A stretch of DNA of 64,000 nt from Xestospongia muta (lineage: Eukaryota > Porifera > Demospongiae > Haplosclerida > Petrosiidae). A program made the position numbers and the translations under genes. Positions 62,085 through 64,000 of the stretch are shown one piece after another; the stretch's first letter is position 1, and each line of letters starts with the position of its first letter. The notes under the pieces are model-generated. The model saw only the letters and a list, made by a program, of their open reading frames with translations, did no database searches and was not told the DNA's origin. The stretch spans positions 8,559,156 to 8,623,155 of the forward strand of contig OY848918.1 in assembly GCA_963693285.1 (NCBI GenBank), in the 5' to 3' direction.

Positions 62085-63650
62085 AATGATCATAACTCAC
62101 TGCTGACTTATATAATGTTAAATATGTCACTTTTTTAGTTCATTATTTAATTTTGTCATGTTTTACATATTAATCTGATGCATCATCCTTATATCAAAGG
62201 TAAACTTATTTTATCTCATAAACAAACACACAGTACTATAGACCATATAAAGCATAGAACAATATAGTAACTTGTGTACTACTTAAAATTAGTGTTAATT
62301 GACTGATGATATGAGTATGGTTAGCATATGTAAGGCAAGTCGTAATTGTCTGGGTATTTCATTTATTATTAGTGTCATAACATGAAACTGATAATGATAA
62401 AGTTAATTATAAATAGTTTTATCTTACCAGAATATATTCAATGAAATATAATAACACAACAAACACGAAACTTACAAAAATCATCAAAGGAATTAACTAA
62501 AAATGGACCAGTTATTAATAAAACAAACGAGTTAACAGGTTTTGAACTTTTAGTCACAAAATCTAATCAGACCATCTTCCAAAATACATACACATGTACT
62601 TGTACAAATATTAATTAAAAGAAGGGTAGCTTATAGAGGCAGTGACTAGATATAGCCTGCTGCCACCACAATAGACAAAGCCGACCCCACTGAGTCACAC
62701 CAATGTTACCTTCACCAGATAATGATAAAAAGATGTCTTGTTTATTTTATTTATTTATTGACTAATACATCTTATTTTTCTAATGTATATAGTTTAATAC
62801 TTTTACTACCCCTCTCCCAGACCAACTCTCTGTAATGTAACATCTATCCAATGGACCATATTGTATGCATTTAAAACATAACTGGGTTAATTAAATAAAG
62901 GAGAGAAATCAGAATAGTAGGTAGTTGTAATGGTGGTCTCGGAACCAGATATTCTCCTAATGAAACTTCTGATTTCGAGACTGCTTTATTAAATTTATTA
63001 AAGTCATTTGAATTGCTAGGTATATTCATATATATTTTAGTTGTAAAGTAATCCACCAAATAAGAAATTTTATTTGAAAGTTCTGGCTGTCATTGGCTAT
63101 CTTCATCAGTAATATTACAAAAAGCATAGAGAGACAGTCAATAAATAAAACTAAAATGAATAAACAAATAAAGATAAGAATGTACTTTAAAACATGGGGA
63201 CAATATAAGGATGAATAGTTAAGCTATATACTAGTACTGGATAAAAGGTTAATAGTACTTGTACTACATAATACATAACAATACTACATACTGAGTTATA
63301 TCAGTGTATGGAGTATATGATATGTACTATCTATATATATTATGTAATACTTAGTTGGCAATTTATATTGATTGTGTATGTGTTTGTATATTATGAACTC
63401 ATAATGAAATAAACATTGATGATGTTGTTACATATTTCAACTAATTACTTAATTGTAAACAGTATACCTTGTACAAACATTATTTGAACTACAATCAATA
63501 CCACTTTTATTATACGTGTTACATACATGGTACATAACATATAGTATTATGTGTTGTTCATGGAACAATGTTAGTTTGTGATCCAACTAATCTAGGCGAT
63601 AATAAGATGTCTTAACAATAATATATTGTAATAAATAACCATGTTATAAT
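62085..63650. repeat. Spacer unit, start of the next array repeat
   Basis: From 62379 on it repeats the window's first bases closely; the ~110-bp block is at about 62625-62730. No gene seen. Confidence 0.75.
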
Positions 63651-63654
63651 AAAA

Positions 63655-64000
63655 CAAGTCAGGTGTGTTGATGTAATAAATACAACTTCAATGACTTGTA
63701 CTATTATGATATCAGGTATGTCACTAACAGTATCATATATAACTAACATGTACTATCATTATAAGGTCCTTCAGGGATACTCCTACAGGACTGGGTTTAC
63801 AGCTCTCACAAACACTTCAGTCACTCTCTACTGATCAACTCCTACTCTTCATTTTAACTGTATAGTCAATATAGTGTCTTCACCCTCTCCACTCACCCAC
63901 CTCTCTTGTATTACAAAGTCTATCACAACATATCAGGTTCACTAACTGTTAATATAACTACTGTTACTAACATTACATTGACTAGAATACTAGCTGGATA
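63655..64000 (+). pseudogene. Truncated Ig/FN3 relic, cut by the window end
   Basis: Ig exon end, FN3-1 start (with tgatcaact giving a stop where others have tggtcac) and a fusion into the FN3-2 second exon, as at 49070-49553. Continues past the window. Confidence 0.65.

Noticed and set aside
1..64000. Search for tRNA, rRNA, transposase or reverse transcriptase genes.
   Set aside because: None could be supported by eye. The repeats seen are explained by duplication of the receptor unit and microsatellites.

Overview
The window is animal-type nuclear DNA. It is strongly A+T-rich by eye, has many very short GT-AG introns (about 45 to 60 nt) and no prokaryotic signals. The genes encode Ig-like/fibronectin-III membrane receptors whose cytoplasmic tails carry many tyrosine motifs. 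Compact introns, high A+T and this receptor style suggest an early-branching metazoan, most likely a demosponge (an Amphimedon-like genome). That assignment is inference, since no species marker gene is present.

Nearly everything belongs to one tandemly duplicated gene family. The ectodomain is a signal peptide, a Cys-rich Ig-like domain, two FN3 domains and a Ser/Thr-rich stalk made of small phase-1 exons. Two interchangeable C-terminal modules follow it. The 'long-tail' module is a TM exon plus six tail exons with tyrosine motifs (ITIM-like LQYDEV, IIYAEL and VIYSDI, plus YSEV, YSVL and YSTL) and a proline-rich end. The 'short-tail' module is one exon with TM, a PIYDDVK motif and a TAYGYI end. 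By my hand splicing, four long-tail genes are fully open: 16895-19836, 23812-26681, 51591-54468 and 59202-62084. Two short-tail genes are open: 8118-10015 (+) and 27832-29856 (-). Broken copies lie at 3057-5295, 12240-14306, 33640-34864, 39266-41109 and 45061-47793.

Layout. 1-5.3 kb: spacer repeat, small secreted FN3 gene, chimeric receptor pseudogene. 5.3-10 kb: spacer, short-tail gene. 10.5-11.6 kb (-): unrelated FN3-TM gene end. 12.2-14.3 kb: receptor pseudogene. 14.3-21.5 kb: spacer, relic, intact long-tail gene, 3' fragments. 21.5-26.7 kb: spacer, relic, intact long-tail gene. 27.8-31.7 kb: inverted block with a short-tail gene, a diverged FN3 relic and a second ITIM-like tail. 31.7-39.2 kb: mostly degenerate spacer with an old pseudogene. 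39.3-47.8 kb: two pseudogenes and mosaics. 48-56.2 kb: relics, intact long-tail gene, orphan short-tail module. 56.2-64 kb: spacer, relic, intact long-tail gene, then the start of the next unit. The sequence from about 62.38 kb repeats the first bases of the window, so the array continues on both sides.

The four long-tail genes share leader, core-promoter spacing (78 nt from a TATA-like box to the ATG) and tails, while the Ig domain differs most. This is what one expects of a duplicating, gene-converting recognition-receptor cluster that signals through SH2/SH3 proteins. It resembles in outline the vertebrate inhibitory Ig receptors and the cnidarian allorecognition (Alr) cluster. No ligand or function can be read from the sequence. 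All exon models are by eye and unconfirmed by transcripts.
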